Positions 1-8,022 of a stretch of DNA of 64,000 bases are shown here, one piece after another. The position numbers were made by a program, and so were the translations under genes. This DNA comes from DATAEY01 sp045805565 (GTDB lineage: Bacteria; Actinomycetota; Thermoleophilia; Solirubrobacterales; Solirubrobacteraceae), in NCBI GenBank assembly GCA_045805565.1, contig JBJMKZ010000047.1, positions 73,759 to 137,758 on the forward strand. The letters run 5' to 3'. Position 1 is the first letter of the stretch; the number at the start of each line of letters is the position of its first letter. The notes below the pieces were generated by a model that was not told where the DNA came from, searched no databases, and saw only the letters and a list, made by a program, of their open reading frames with translations.

Positions 1-2
1 CG

Positions 3-98
3 GCGGGCGGGGCGGCCGGCCTCGCGGTGTTCCTGGCCGTCGCGCGGGCGTTGGCGGTCGAGGACCTCTCGGTCTTCCGCCGGCTGCTGCCCGGATGA
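3..98 (+). CDS. C-terminal end of a membrane protein, probably a polysaccharide flippase (partial)
   Basis: Only the last 31 codons are inside the window. The peptide is hydrophobic (AGLAVFLAVARAL) and ends in a short charged tail (VEDLSVFRRLLPG). That is how many Wzx/MATE-type polysaccharide exporters end, with a last membrane helix followed by a short basic tail. The stop TGA overlaps the ATG of the next gene (ATGA), so the two are translationally coupled. The neighbour is a DegT-type sugar aminotransferase, which supports a cell-surface polysaccharide role. The family call rests on a short fragment and its neighbour, so it is tentative. The reading frame itself is well supported. Confidence 0.5.
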   Translation, partial: AGGAAGLAVFLAVARALAVEDLSVFRRLLPG

Positions 99-1222
99 GC
101 GCCGGCTTGCACGTCGGCGTGTATCCGGGGCTGTCGCCGGGCACCGGGCTGGCGCCCCGGCGTCCCGCGGCCTATCCCTTCGACCAGCCGGGGCTGGCCC
201 TCACCCACCTCGGTCGCGGCGCGGTATGGCTGGCGCTGCGCGCCCTGCGCCTCGGCCCCGGCAGCCGGGTCGCCATGCCCGCCTACCACTGCGGCTCCGA
301 GGTGGAGGCGGCTCGTCTGGCCGGCGTCGAGATCGACTTCTACCGCGTGGACGCCTCGCTGCGGGTGGACGAGGACGACCTGGCGCGCGCCGCCGCCGGC
401 GCCGACGCCGCCTACCTCATCTCTCACTTCGGGTTCCCCATGCCGGCTCTGCCGGCGGGGGCGCTCGCGATCGAGGACGTCGCGCACGGACTGTTCTCGG
501 ACGACGCGGCCGGGCGGCCGCTGGGGTCCCGGGGCCAGGCGGCGATCTTCTGCCCGCGCAAGTCGCTCGGCGTGCCCGACGGGGGCGCCCTGGTGGTGGC
601 GGGGCGGCAGGCCGTGGCGCTGGAGGCTCGGCCGAATGCCGGCGCCATGGCCCGCTCCACGCTCTCGCTGCTGGCCGCCCGGGCCGCGATGGCCCGGCCG
701 CGGCCGCTGCGGGCGGCAGCGGCCGGGCTGATCGCCCGCGCCAGCCGCGCCGACGCCGCCGCTCGCGCCGGCTCGCTGACCGAGACCGTGATCGGCGAGT
801 GGGACCTCCGGATCGACGACCTGGAGGCGGCCGCCGGCCGCCCGTCGCGGGTCACCGAGCGCCTGGTGCGGCGCATCGACGCCCGCTGGGTTTGCGCCAG
901 ACGGCGCTCGAACTACGCGACGCTCGCGGCCGAGCTGGGCGAGCTGTGCTTCGAGCCGTTCCGCTCGCTGCCGAGCGGCACGACGCCCCTCTACCTCCCG
1001 GTGCTCGCCCGCGACCGCGGACGCGCGCTGGGCCGGCTGCTGGATGGTGGGGTGCGGGCGGTCGAGATCTGGCCCGTGCCCCATCCGCTCCTGGATCGCC
1101 ACCGGTTCGCCGAGCTGGAGCCGCTGCGGCGTGGCCTGCTGGCGCTACCGGTTCACCAGGACCTCGACTCCTGGCATCTGGAGGTTGTGGCGCGAGCGGC
1201 CAAGGCCGCGCTCAGCGCCTGA
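95..1222 (+). CDS. DegT/DnrJ/EryC1/StrS-type PLP-dependent aminotransferase-like protein
   Basis: This is a fold-type I PLP enzyme of the family that transaminates keto-sugars on nucleotide carriers. Early on, MPAYHCGSEVEA (about residues 61-72) matches the family's usual cofactor-phosphate region. IEDVAH (about 126-131) carries the Asp expected to contact the pyridine nitrogen. The pattern CPRKSLGVPDGG (about 153-164) places the Schiff-base lysine at about residue 156. The length of 375 residues is normal for the family. The start overlaps the preceding stop by ATGA. The 3' end overlaps the convergent TPR gene by 11 bp. The substrate is unknown; amino-sugar synthesis for a surface polysaccharide is inferred from context. 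Some divergent members act as sugar dehydratases rather than aminotransferases. Confidence 0.75.
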   Translation: MSAGLHVGVYPGLSPGTGLAPRRPAAYPFDQPGLALTHLGRGAVWLALRALRLGPGSRVAMPAYHCGSEVEAARLAGVEIDFYRVDASLRVDEDDLARAAAGADAAYLISHFGFPMPALPAGALAIEDVAHGLFSDDAAGRPLGSRGQAAIFCPRKSLGVPDGGALVVAGRQAVALEARPNAGAMARSTLSLLAARAAMARPRPLRAAAAGLIARASRADAAARAGSLTETVIGEWDLRIDDLEAAAGRPSRVTERLVRRIDARWVCARRRSNYATLAAELGELCFEPFRSLPSGTTPLYLPVLARDRGRALGRLLDGGVRAVEIWPVPHPLLDRHRFAELEPLRRGLLALPVHQDLDSWHLEVVARAAKAALSA

Positions 1223-2627
1223 CCGGCTGCTGGCCGGCGGCCTTCGGGCGCCCGGCGGTCAGCGACCCGGCCGGCGCCGTGGGCCGGACGATCACGACCG
1301 GGGTCTGCTCGTCCTCGTTGCCGGCCGGGTTGTCGGCCAGCGCGCCCGCCAGCCAGCGCGCGTCGACGCCGTCGGAGCCCGCCAGCACCCAGGCCCCGGT
1401 GCGGTGGTTGGCGTCCACCACCGCCACGTCGCAGCCCAGCGCGCCCGCCAGCTCCCGGGTCAGCGAGTCGGCGTCCATGGGACCGAAGATCAGGTGGTGG
1501 TCGAGCGGCGGCAGGCATGCCGCCACGTCGTCGATCATCGCCGTGCGCCGGCCCGCCACCCGGTAGAACCAGCCGCGGCGGCCGAGCGGCCGGCCCAGGC
1601 CGCCGGCGATCGCGCCCAGCACGATGCGGATGCGCCCCGCCTCCATGATCGCCCCCTCCATCCCCTCACGGCTGTGCAGCGGACCGATCTTCCCCACGAA
1701 GCGGCTGAGCACGCCCGCCAGCATCCCCGGTCGCACCAGCTCCAGCGCAAGGACGCGACCCTGCGCGGCGGCGGTGGCGCTTTCGGCCAGGGCGATCACG
1801 TCGCCGGCCCGGCGGGTGCTCGCCGTCGCGGCGTCCAGAAGCGCGGGCAGGTCGGTGCGCACCGTGACCAGTGGGGTGCGCACCGGGATGCGCTCGACCC
1901 CGACCTCCCGCTCGGCGACCGGGGCGATGCGGGGCGCCGCGAGCGGCTCGGCCTCGCCGAAGTGCTCCTCGCGCAGGGCGCGCAGCTCCACGTGACGCGG
2001 ATAGATCCGAGCGCCGCTTCGCCAGGTCTCCCGCGCGGCGTCGCGGTCGCCGGCCTCTAGCTGGAGCCGTCCCAGGGTTACGTAGTCGGAGGCGTACACC
2101 AGGTAGTCGGGCGCCAGGGCAACGAGCGCCTCGAACCAGCGGCGCGCCCGGGTGCGGTCGTCGCGCTCCAGTGCGATGCGCGACAGTCGCTTCAGAGCGT
2201 GGCGGCCGAGCCGGGGATGACCGGCGATCCCCTCCAGGACCTCGACCGCCTCGGCGCCGCGACCGGCTTCCTCGAGCGCGTCGGCCAGCGTGAGCTCGTA
2301 CCACGGCACCTTCGGCTGCCTGGAGCGAGCGGCCCGCACCACCTCCACCGCCTCGTCGTGGGCGCCGCGGCGCATCAGCGCCTCGGACAGGGCGGCGGCC
2401 GCGAACCGGGTGTCGCCGGGACGCTGGAGCGCCGCACGGGCCAGCTGCTCGGCGGCCGAGGGATCACGCTCGTAGGTCAGCGCCAGCCAGGCGCGCAGCG
2501 CCAGACGCGAGCCGTCGAGGCGGCCGGGTCCCGCACGATCCAGGCGCGTGAGCGCGCGCCGCGGGTCGCGGAGCCAGATCCGGCTCGCCCGCCAGCGGAC
2601 GAAGCGCGTGTAGGGGCCTGCGCTCAA
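1212..2627 (-). CDS. TPR-repeat protein fused to an F420-0:gamma-glutamyl ligase-like domain
   Basis: The first 230 or so residues are helical repeats of tetratricopeptide type (for example ALSEALMRRGAHDEAVEVV and LADALEEAGRGAEAVEVLE). From about residue 245 the protein resembles the CofE/F420-0 ligase superfamily: RRAGDVIALAESATAAAQGR, the IRIVLGAIAGGLGRPLGRRG region, IDDVAACLPP, HLIFGPMDADS and a late ADNPAGNEDEQTP. In that family the enzyme adds glutamate to F420-0, and Asp, Asn and Glu residues bind metal and GTP. A TPR front end is not the usual layout. The start is TTG, without a clear ribosome site, so the N-terminus is uncertain. Whether it is a true ligase or a divergent relative acting on another substrate cannot be told from the sequence. 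Confidence 0.6.
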   Translation of the reverse strand: MSAGPYTRFVRWRASRIWLRDPRRALTRLDRAGPGRLDGSRLALRAWLALTYERDPSAAEQLARAALQRPGDTRFAAAALSEALMRRGAHDEAVEVVRAARSRQPKVPWYELTLADALEEAGRGAEAVEVLEGIAGHPRLGRHALKRLSRIALERDDRTRARRWFEALVALAPDYLVYASDYVTLGRLQLEAGDRDAARETWRSGARIYPRHVELRALREEHFGEAEPLAAPRIAPVAEREVGVERIPVRTPLVTVRTDLPALLDAATASTRRAGDVIALAESATAAAQGRVLALELVRPGMLAGVLSRFVGKIGPLHSREGMEGAIMEAGRIRIVLGAIAGGLGRPLGRRGWFYRVAGRRTAMIDDVAACLPPLDHHLIFGPMDADSLTRELAGALGCDVAVVDANHRTGAWVLAGSDGVDARWLAGALADNPAGNEDEQTPVVIVRPTAPAGSLTAGRPKAAGQQPVRR

Positions 2628-2742
2628 GGGTCGCGTGCCGTCGCCTGGAAGGCCGACCGACGCCGGGACTCTAACCCCCGGGCGCGGCCGGGCGCCCGCC
2701 GCCCGGCGCCGCCGCCCGCCCGGCGGCTACGGCCGCCAACCG

Positions 2743-3213
2743 TCAGATCGCGCAGGTGGCCAGCCCGCGCTTCTCGAGGTAGCGCTGGTGGTACTCCTCG
2801 GCGGGGTGGAAGGGCCCGGCCGGCGTGATCTCGGTGACGATCGGCCGCCGGAAGCGGGCCTGGGCATGCTCGCGCGAGGCGACCGCGGCCTGCTCCTGCT
2901 CGGGTGAGTGGAAGAAGATCGCCGACCGGTACTGGCTCCCCACGTCGGGTCCCTGGCGGTTGAGCTGGGTGGGGTCGTGCAGGCTCCAGAAGCTCTCGAG
3001 CAGCTGCTCGTACGACACCCGCTCGGGGTCGAACTCGACCTCGACCACCTCGGCGTGCCCGGTGCGGTCGCTGCAGACGTCCTCGTAGGTCGGCTCGTCG
3101 GTCGCGCCACCGGCGTAGCCGGCCTGGGTTGCCGTCACGCCGGGCGTGTTGCGGAATTCGGCCTCCACCTGCCAGAAGCATCCGGCGCCGAACGTTGCCT
3201 TCTCGCTTGCCAC
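2743..3213 (-). CDS. msrA: Peptide-methionine (S)-S-oxide reductase MsrA
   Basis: MsrA reduces the S epimer of methionine sulfoxide in proteins and free methionine, using thioredoxin. The motif GAGCFWQ places the catalytic cysteine at residue 12. The family blocks [38 protein letters not shown] and the C-terminal [10 protein letters not shown] are all present. The length of 156 residues is standard. The start is GTG at 3213, chosen because AGAGGAGGA lies just upstream. The protein stops at GLATCAI, which supplies the usual C-terminal recycling cysteine. It stands alone on its strand, divergent from two thioredoxin-fold genes that may belong to the same oxidative-stress theme. Confidence 0.95.
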   Translation of the reverse strand: MASEKATFGAGCFWQVEAEFRNTPGVTATQAGYAGGATDEPTYEDVCSDRTGHAEVVEVEFDPERVSYEQLLESFWSLHDPTQLNRQGPDVGSQYRSAIFFHSPEQEQAAVASREHAQARFRRPIVTEITPAGPFHPAEEYHQRYLEKRGLATCAI

Positions 3214-3330
3214 TCGATTCCTCCTCTATGCGTCTCGGGATCCAGAGCTCTGACTCGCGAACCGCCGCCGTGTTACGCGGCAGTCCCGTCTGACATCTTG
3301 CCAGCCGCCCGCGGGCGCTCGGTAGCCTCA

Positions 3331-3681
3331 ATGCCTCCTGTGCGCACCGGTCAGCCCAAGGTCGAGCTGCTGTGGTGGGAGGGCTGTCCCTCGTGGGGAC
3401 GCGCCCTGGCCGAGCTGCGCCAGGCGATGGAGCAGGCCGGCCTCGACCCCGACACGATCGAGCTGCGCGAGGTGGCGACCGACCAGGACGCCGAGCGCGC
3501 CGAGTTCGTGGGCTCGCCGACGATCCGCGTCGCCGGGGCAGACGTCCAGCCGCCGGGAGCCCAGGAGCCGGCCGGGCTCACCTGCCGCATCTACCGCCTG
3601 CGCGACGGGCGCATCTCCCCCACCCCGGACCCGGCGGACGTGCGCGACGCGCTGCGGGCCGCCGTCGGGCAGGCGGCATGA
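3331..3681 (+). CDS. Small thioredoxin-fold protein of unknown function
   Basis: A 116-residue soluble protein. It begins with a beta strand followed by WWEGCPSWGRALAELRQAM, the position where thioredoxin-fold proteins place a redox cysteine, but only one cysteine of a CxxC pair is present. FVGSPTIRVAGADVQPPG resembles the cis-proline loop (SPTI) of thioredoxin-like proteins. A second cysteine lies at GLTCRIYRLRDGR. Proteins like this are often annotated as thioredoxin-like or alkylmercury-lyase-related, but no such activity can be claimed here. The ATG at 3331 starts where coding-like sequence begins; the frame stays open further upstream but overlaps msrA. The stop overlaps the next ATG (ATGA), so it is coupled to the following peroxiredoxin-like gene. 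Confidence 0.7.
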   Translation: MPPVRTGQPKVELLWWEGCPSWGRALAELRQAMEQAGLDPDTIELREVATDQDAERAEFVGSPTIRVAGADVQPPGAQEPAGLTCRIYRLRDGRISPTPDPADVRDALRAAVGQAA

Positions 3682-4202
3682 GCCTGCGCATCGGCGACGT
3701 CGTGCCGGACTTCGAGCTCCCGGACACCGCCGGCCGGCATCACTCGCTCGGCGATGACGCGCCGGCCACCGTGGTCCTCTTCACCTGCAATCACTGCCCG
3801 TACGCGCTGGCCTGGCATGACCGGCTGCTCGACGCCGCTCGCGAGTATGGGCCGCGCGGGGTGCGGTTCCTGGCCATCAATCCCAACGACGGCTCCCGCC
3901 ATGTGGCCGACTCGTACGAGGCGATGCAGGAGCGCGTCGCGACCGAGGACTGGCCGCTGCCATACCTGCACGACGCCAGTCAGGAGGTCGCACGCGGCTT
4001 CGGCGCCCGGACCACCCCGGACGTCTTCGTGGTCGACCGGAACCGGCGGCTGCGCTACCGCGGCGCGCCGGACGCCGACCATTCGGACCCGTCCCAGGCC
4101 GCCGGCTGGCTGCGCGACGCGCTCGACGATCTGCTGGCAGGCCGCGACGTCCGCGGGCCGGAGACCGAGCCGATCGGCTGCAGCATCAAGTGGAGGCAGT
4201 GA
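3678..4202 (+). CDS. Thioredoxin family / AhpC-TSA-like protein
   Basis: A 174-residue thioredoxin-fold protein. It opens with the peroxiredoxin-type lead GDVVPDFELPDTAGRHHSL, then VVLFTCNHCPYALAW, giving a CNHC redox motif at about residues 38-41. The strand FLAINPNDG and the cis-proline region ARTTPDVFVVDRNRRLRYRG follow. It ends with GCSIKW, a further cysteine near the C-terminus. This architecture matches cytoplasmic thioredoxin family proteins of about 180 residues that lack a signal peptide. It is coupled to the small thioredoxin-fold gene upstream through an ATGA overlap, so the two probably work together in thiol-disulfide exchange. The physiological partner is unknown. Confidence 0.85.
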   Translation: MSLRIGDVVPDFELPDTAGRHHSLGDDAPATVVLFTCNHCPYALAWHDRLLDAAREYGPRGVRFLAINPNDGSRHVADSYEAMQERVATEDWPLPYLHDASQEVARGFGARTTPDVFVVDRNRRLRYRGAPDADHSDPSQAAGWLRDALDDLLAGRDVRGPETEPIGCSIKWRQ

Positions 4203-4243
4203 CAGCTCCGGCGCCGGCCGGCGGACGCTCCCGCCCGCGGCGC

Positions 4244-4312
4244 CTACCCGCACGCCCCCGCGCCGCACCCCAGCGCGGTGGCGATCGTGGCCGGCTTGCC
4301 GGTCGCCTTCAC
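4244..4312 (-). CDS. Possible 22-residue peptide overlapping the uridylyltransferase stop
   Basis: A GTG codon overlaps the stop of the upstream uridylyltransferase gene (GTGA) and opens a 22-codon frame, VKATGKPATIATALGCGAGACG. The GTGA coupling is the same geometry used by real gene pairs in this window. The peptide ends in a Gly/Cys-rich stretch. There is no separate ribosome site, and a frame this short can occur by chance in GC-rich DNA. It could also be the old C-terminus of the uridylyltransferase after a frame change. It is reported only because of the overlap geometry. Confidence 0.2.
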   Translation of the reverse strand: MKATGKPATIATALGCGAGACG

Positions 4313-5697
4313 CCCTCCAGCACGGCGCCGTCCTCGATGCGCACCTGCTCGTCGCCGGAGTGGTCGAGCTCGACCGCTCCGCGCGCCACCACGCCGCGGC
4401 CGAACACGACGTCGCCGCGGACCACGAATCGCTCGCACTGCACCAGGGACGGCGGCCCGCACGGGAATCGGGCCTCGAAGTCGCGCACCAGCTTGTAGTG
4501 GGTGGGGTCGAGGTCGACGAACAGGGATCCCGCCTCGCGCTGCGGTGACAGGACGACCCGGCAGTCGTCGCTCAGCACGTAGCAGTCCGAGCGCAGCCCG
4601 AGCAGCTCGTTGGTGGTCTTGACGGGAGCGAAGCGCTCGCGGGAGACCCGCAGCGCCCGGGCGCCCTCGAACACGGAGATCGCGGCCCCCATCGCCGTCT
4701 CCAGCTGGTACACGGCCGGTGACGAGGGGTCCGAGGGATCGACCGTCTTGCGATTGACGATCATCGGCAGGCCGAGCACGTTTGCGCGCTGCGACAGGAC
4801 CTCGGCCAGCGCCCGCAGGTCGAGCCACAGGGTGTTGGTGTTGAAGTAGCGGTGGCGTTCGACGTCCTGGAAGGAGTCGACGTCCTCCTCGGGGGCCTGC
4901 GCGATCTCCCGCAGGACCAGCCGGCCGTCGCGCAGGCGTGCAAGGTGACCACCCTTGCGGTCGGCGGGCGTGCGCTCGGCCACCTCCATCAGGAACGGGA
5001 TGCGCTCGCTCGCCAGCCAGCCGACGATGCGAGGCTCGGGCACGGCGCCGAGGTTGTCGGAGTTGGAGATGAACGCCCACCGGTAGCCGCGCTCGAGCAG
5101 CAGGTCGAGCGTTCCCGACGTCACCAGCGCGGTGTAGACGTCGCCGTGTCCGGGCGGGCACCACTCCAGCTCCGGGTCGGGCGGCCAGCTCACGGGCTGG
5201 CGGTCGTCGACCCGGATCTTCGGCTCCTTGTTCTGGACGAAGTCCGCCACCACGTCGCAAGCCAGATCGGGGTACCGGGCCAGCGCCGCCAGCGAGTCAT
5301 CGCGCGTGTAGAAGCTGTCCATGAGCACCAGCGGCAGGCGCGCGCCGTATCGGCGGCGCAGCGCCAGGGTCTGGCGGGCGATGACGTCCAGGAAGGTCAG
5401 GCCGTCCTTGACCTCGAGCAGCGACTTGGCTGCGGTCATACCCATGCTGGTGCCCAGGCCGCCGTTGAGCTTGATCGCGACCGTCCGGTCGAGGGCCCGC
5501 GCGCCGGCTCCGTCGTCGGGCGGCAGCCGGTCCCACGACGGAACCGACTGAAGCGGCTCGATCTCGCTCTCGGGCACCAGACCCGAGGCGCCCGCCACCA
5601 GCTGCTCGTAGTAGTGGCGGAAGGTGTCGATCGCGATCTCGGGCACTCCGGCGGCGCGCATCTTCTCCTCGCAGGCGCGCAGGCCGTCGCCGGTCAC
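4309..5697 (-). CDS. UTP--glucose-1-phosphate uridylyltransferase (eukaryotic-like UDPGP family)
   Basis: The enzyme makes UDP-glucose from UTP and glucose 1-phosphate. At 462 residues it belongs to the eukaryotic-type UDPGP family rather than the GalU type. The nucleotide-binding loop LNGGLGTSMGMTAAKSLLEV lies at about residues 78-97, with LVLMDSFYTRDDS and the VQNKEPKI region after it. WCPPGHGDVY and the AFISNSDNLGAV metal/sugar region follow. The C-terminal third reads as a left-handed beta-helix-like tail (VVRGDVVFGRGVVARGAVELDHSGDEQVRIEDGAVLEG). The start is GTG at 5697; the hexamer TACGAT sits 6 bp upstream with no Shine-Dalgarno, which suggests a leaderless transcript. Its product would feed polysaccharide or glycolipid synthesis. 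Confidence 0.92.
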   Translation of the reverse strand: MTGDGLRACEEKMRAAGVPEIAIDTFRHYYEQLVAGASGLVPESEIEPLQSVPSWDRLPPDDGAGARALDRTVAIKLNGGLGTSMGMTAAKSLLEVKDGLTFLDVIARQTLALRRRYGARLPLVLMDSFYTRDDSLAALARYPDLACDVVADFVQNKEPKIRVDDRQPVSWPPDPELEWCPPGHGDVYTALVTSGTLDLLLERGYRWAFISNSDNLGAVPEPRIVGWLASERIPFLMEVAERTPADRKGGHLARLRDGRLVLREIAQAPEEDVDSFQDVERHRYFNTNTLWLDLRALAEVLSQRANVLGLPMIVNRKTVDPSDPSSPAVYQLETAMGAAISVFEGARALRVSRERFAPVKTTNELLGLRSDCYVLSDDCRVVLSPQREAGSLFVDLDPTHYKLVRDFEARFPCGPPSLVQCERFVVRGDVVFGRGVVARGAVELDHSGDEQVRIEDGAVLEG

Positions 5698-5854
5698 CGA
5701 TCGATCGTATCGGCGCGGCCGTCACCGGCCGGGCTGGCTCCGGCGGTCGTCAGCACGATTCGATTGCCGGACGGATCGCGGACCGCGACGCGGCCCTCGT
5801 CCAGCCCGCGCGTCGAGCGGCGCCACCCGGCGGTGGCGGCCTAAGCTGGCGGCG

Positions 5855-6367
5855 GTGCTGATCCGCGACGCCCAGGACGCCGAGCTCGACGAGGTCGCCG
5901 GCCTGATGGTCGCCGCCTACCGGGAATACGCGCCCCTCATGCCGGAGACGGCTTGGCGTGAGTACGCGCAGGACATCGAGGCGGTCCGCAGCCGCCTGGG
6001 GAATTCCCGGCTGGTCATCTGCCGTGCCGGCGGCCGGCTCGCCGGCGCCGTCACGTTCTATCCGCCCGGATCGGGTCCCTGGTGGCCACGGGAATGGGCC
6101 GGATTCCGGCTGTTGGCGGTCGATCCCGACCACCGGCGCGGGGGCGTCGCCCGCGCGCTGGTGGCCGACGTCATCGCCCGGGCCCGCGCCGCGGGCGCCG
6201 AGGCCGTCGGGATCCACACCACCCCGTGGATGAGCGCGGCCATGGCTCTTTACGAGGCGATCGGCTTCGTGCGCGACCGCCGCTTCGACTTCGAACCCGG
6301 GATCACGCTGCCCGACGGCTCGCAGGCGCGCGTGGACTGCTACCGGCTGGATCTCCCGGCGCGATGA
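5855..6367 (+). CDS. GNAT family N-acetyltransferase
   Basis: A 170-residue GNAT fold protein that would move an acetyl group from acetyl-CoA to an amine. The acetyl-CoA binding loop is visible as LLAVDPDHRRGGVARALV (motif A, the R/Q-x-x-G-x-G/A pattern), followed by the helix and a C-terminal motif B, MALYEAIGFVRDRRFD. The substrate cannot be predicted. I chose the GTG at 5855 because homology-like sequence (LIRDAQDAELDEVAGLM) begins there and because TAAGCT lies 7 bp upstream, fitting a leaderless message. The frame is open upstream but only as antisense of the uridylyltransferase. It is divergent from that gene, with about 157 bp between the two starts. Confidence 0.85.
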   Translation: MLIRDAQDAELDEVAGLMVAAYREYAPLMPETAWREYAQDIEAVRSRLGNSRLVICRAGGRLAGAVTFYPPGSGPWWPREWAGFRLLAVDPDHRRGGVARALVADVIARARAAGAEAVGIHTTPWMSAAMALYEAIGFVRDRRFDFEPGITLPDGSQARVDCYRLDLPAR

Positions 6368-6415
6368 GCGCCGCGGCCCGACGGCCGGACGCGCCGGGCC
6401 TTGGCATCGCCGGCG

Positions 6416-7057
6416 TCAGGTGCCCAGGCCGGACTCCGTCACGTAGTAGACGTAGCTGACCGTCCCCGAGTTGAGCGGGCGGCAGAGGATGCGCCGGGCC
6501 CGCCTGCGTTCCCAGCGGGCGAACCAGGTTCCGATTCGCAGCGCCGCGGCGCCGCATACCACCGTCCACCCGGCGGCGACGAGCTCGGCGGCTCCCGGAA
6601 GATGCGTCAGGATCTCGTTGCGGGGCTTCCCGATCACCAGGAGAGTGATGGCCAGTCCGACTCCGGCGGCGATCGCCAGCCCCGCCGCCAGCCCGACGGC
6701 GGCCACCACCGCTCTGGTGGCGGTGCGCGACTCCGGCTCCACCCAACCGCGGGCGGGCGGTCGCGGCGAATGCTCGAACGTCTGCCAGTAGACGACCTCG
6801 GGGCCCGACCGCCGCCCGAGAGTCACCCCGGTGACCGCGCCGAACGTGGTCAGAACGAACAGGACGATGCTCCCCATCACCTCGAGGGGCGTGAACCTGC
6901 TCACCGGCACCAGGACGAGCCCGCCGGTCACTCCCACCAGGCCCAGTGAGAACAGCACGATGCCCATCCACACCAGCTCGACGCTGGCGGAAGCCAGGCG
7001 TAGCGGAGGCGGTTGGTCGGACTGCCCGTATGGGAATCCGGGCTCGGCGCTCGACAT
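6416..7057 (-). CDS. Membrane protein of unknown function with four predicted helices
   Basis: A 213-residue protein. The N-terminus is soluble and proline-rich, then hydrophobic segments follow: LVWMGIVLFSLGLVGVTGGL, VMGSIVLFVLTTFGAVTGV, AVVAAVGLAAGLAIAAGV with GLAITLLVI, and a last one near LVAAGWTVVCGAAAL. The end is basic and Tyr-rich (RRARRILCRPLNSGTVSYVYYV). I do not recognise a family. The ATG at 7057 is chosen over the longer open frame because the preceding 30 residues are arginine/proline-rich and not conserved-looking. It converges on the acetyltransferase gene and is divergent from the cupin gene 88 bp away. Confidence 0.65.
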   Translation of the reverse strand: MSSAEPGFPYGQSDQPPPLRLASASVELVWMGIVLFSLGLVGVTGGLVLVPVSRFTPLEVMGSIVLFVLTTFGAVTGVTLGRRSGPEVVYWQTFEHSPRPPARGWVEPESRTATRAVVAAVGLAAGLAIAAGVGLAITLLVIGKPRNEILTHLPGAAELVAAGWTVVCGAAALRIGTWFARWERRRARRILCRPLNSGTVSYVYYVTESGLGT

Positions 7058-7145
7058 AGGCGGATTCTCCGCCACCCGCGAACCGGAAGCTGGTAAGAAG
7101 CGCGGGAATGCCAATGCCCGCCGGGGCCCCGAGCGAGGAGGACGC

Positions 7146-7544
7146 ATGGCGGACTACACGGTCAAGCGCTTCGATGAGATGGAGCCGATCCTGGACGGGG
7201 TGTTCCGCCGGGCCCGCGCCGAGCTCGGGGTGACCTCGTTCGGGATGCAGGTCCTCCAGATGCCCGAAGGCGCCGACTTCTATCCCAACCACAACCATGC
7301 CCACGACGGCCAGGAGGAGGTGTACGTGATCCTCGACGGCTCGGCCGACTTCGACATCGAGGGCGAGCGCGTGCACGTCGAGCCGGAGACCGCCGTCCGA
7401 ATCGCCCCGCACACCAAGCGCCAGATCCGCCCGGGCGCCGGCGGCGTGCGCATCCTCGCCCTGGGTGGGGTGCCGGGCGGCGTCTATGAGCCGCCCGGCT
7501 TCAGCGAGCTGGGCGGCCCGGTGCCGGTGCCCGACCAGGACTGA
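7146..7544 (+). CDS. Cupin-domain protein
   Basis: A 132-residue single-domain cupin. The metal-binding motif 1 appears as YPNHNHAHDGQEEVYVILDG (His, His, Glu ligands) at about residues 44-63, and motif 2 as RIAPHTKRQI (His) at about 88-97. The barrel probably binds one divalent metal. Small cupins of this type include isomerases, dioxygenases and sensors, and the activity cannot be assigned. A strong ribosome site (CGAGGAGGACGC) precedes the ATG. A lipoprotein gene follows after 9 bp and may share the transcript. Confidence 0.85.
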   Translation: MADYTVKRFDEMEPILDGVFRRARAELGVTSFGMQVLQMPEGADFYPNHNHAHDGQEEVYVILDGSADFDIEGERVHVEPETAVRIAPHTKRQIRPGAGGVRILALGGVPGGVYEPPGFSELGGPVPVPDQD

Positions 7545-7553
7545 CCGGCACTG

Positions 7554-8015
7554 GTGGAGACAGGGCTCGTGACCAGGCCACCAAGACTCGCCGGCGTCGG
7601 CTTTCCCGTCCTCGCCGCCCTGGCGGCGATCCTGCTCGAGTCGTGTGGCGGCGGCCCCGGTCGGCCGGCCACCACCGCGCGCCCGCAGGCATCACCGATC
7701 ATCGGCCGCTGGGAGGGTCGGCTGCACCAGCGCGGGCTGGCGTCGTTCAGGGTCAGCGCCAACATCCGCTCACTGGACGCCGGTGGCGCGAACACCGTCG
7801 CCTACTCGGGGATCGACTGCTCGGGCAACTGGCGCTACCTGGGTCGCCGGGGGCCGGCCTTTCGGTTCCAAGAGGTCATCCGCCGGGGTCGCGGGGGAAG
7901 CTGCAAGGGGGTCGGGATCGTCACCCTGACCCCGAAGCGCAGCCGCCGCCTGGACTACCGATTCCAGGGGGGCGGCGTGGAGAGCTGGGGCGTGCTGTCC
8001 CCGGCGCGGAGCTGA
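7554..8015 (+). CDS. Putative secreted lipoprotein
   Basis: A 153-residue protein with a lipoprotein-type leader: basic start (TRPPRLAG), hydrophobic stretch (FPVLAALAAILLE) and lipobox-like LESC, giving a mature N-terminal cysteine near residue 31. The mature part looks like a small beta-rich domain: IIGRWEGRLHQRG, VAYSGIDCSGNWRYLG and a late LDYRFQGGGVESWGVL. Two further cysteines (CSGNW, SCKG) could form a disulfide outside the membrane. The start is GTG at 7554, or the GTG at 7569 five codons later. It follows the cupin gene closely. Function unknown. Confidence 0.7.
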   Translation: METGLVTRPPRLAGVGFPVLAALAAILLESCGGGPGRPATTARPQASPIIGRWEGRLHQRGLASFRVSANIRSLDAGGANTVAYSGIDCSGNWRYLGRRGPAFRFQEVIRRGRGGSCKGVGIVTLTPKRSRRLDYRFQGGGVESWGVLSPARS

Positions 8016-8022
8016 CCTCCGG

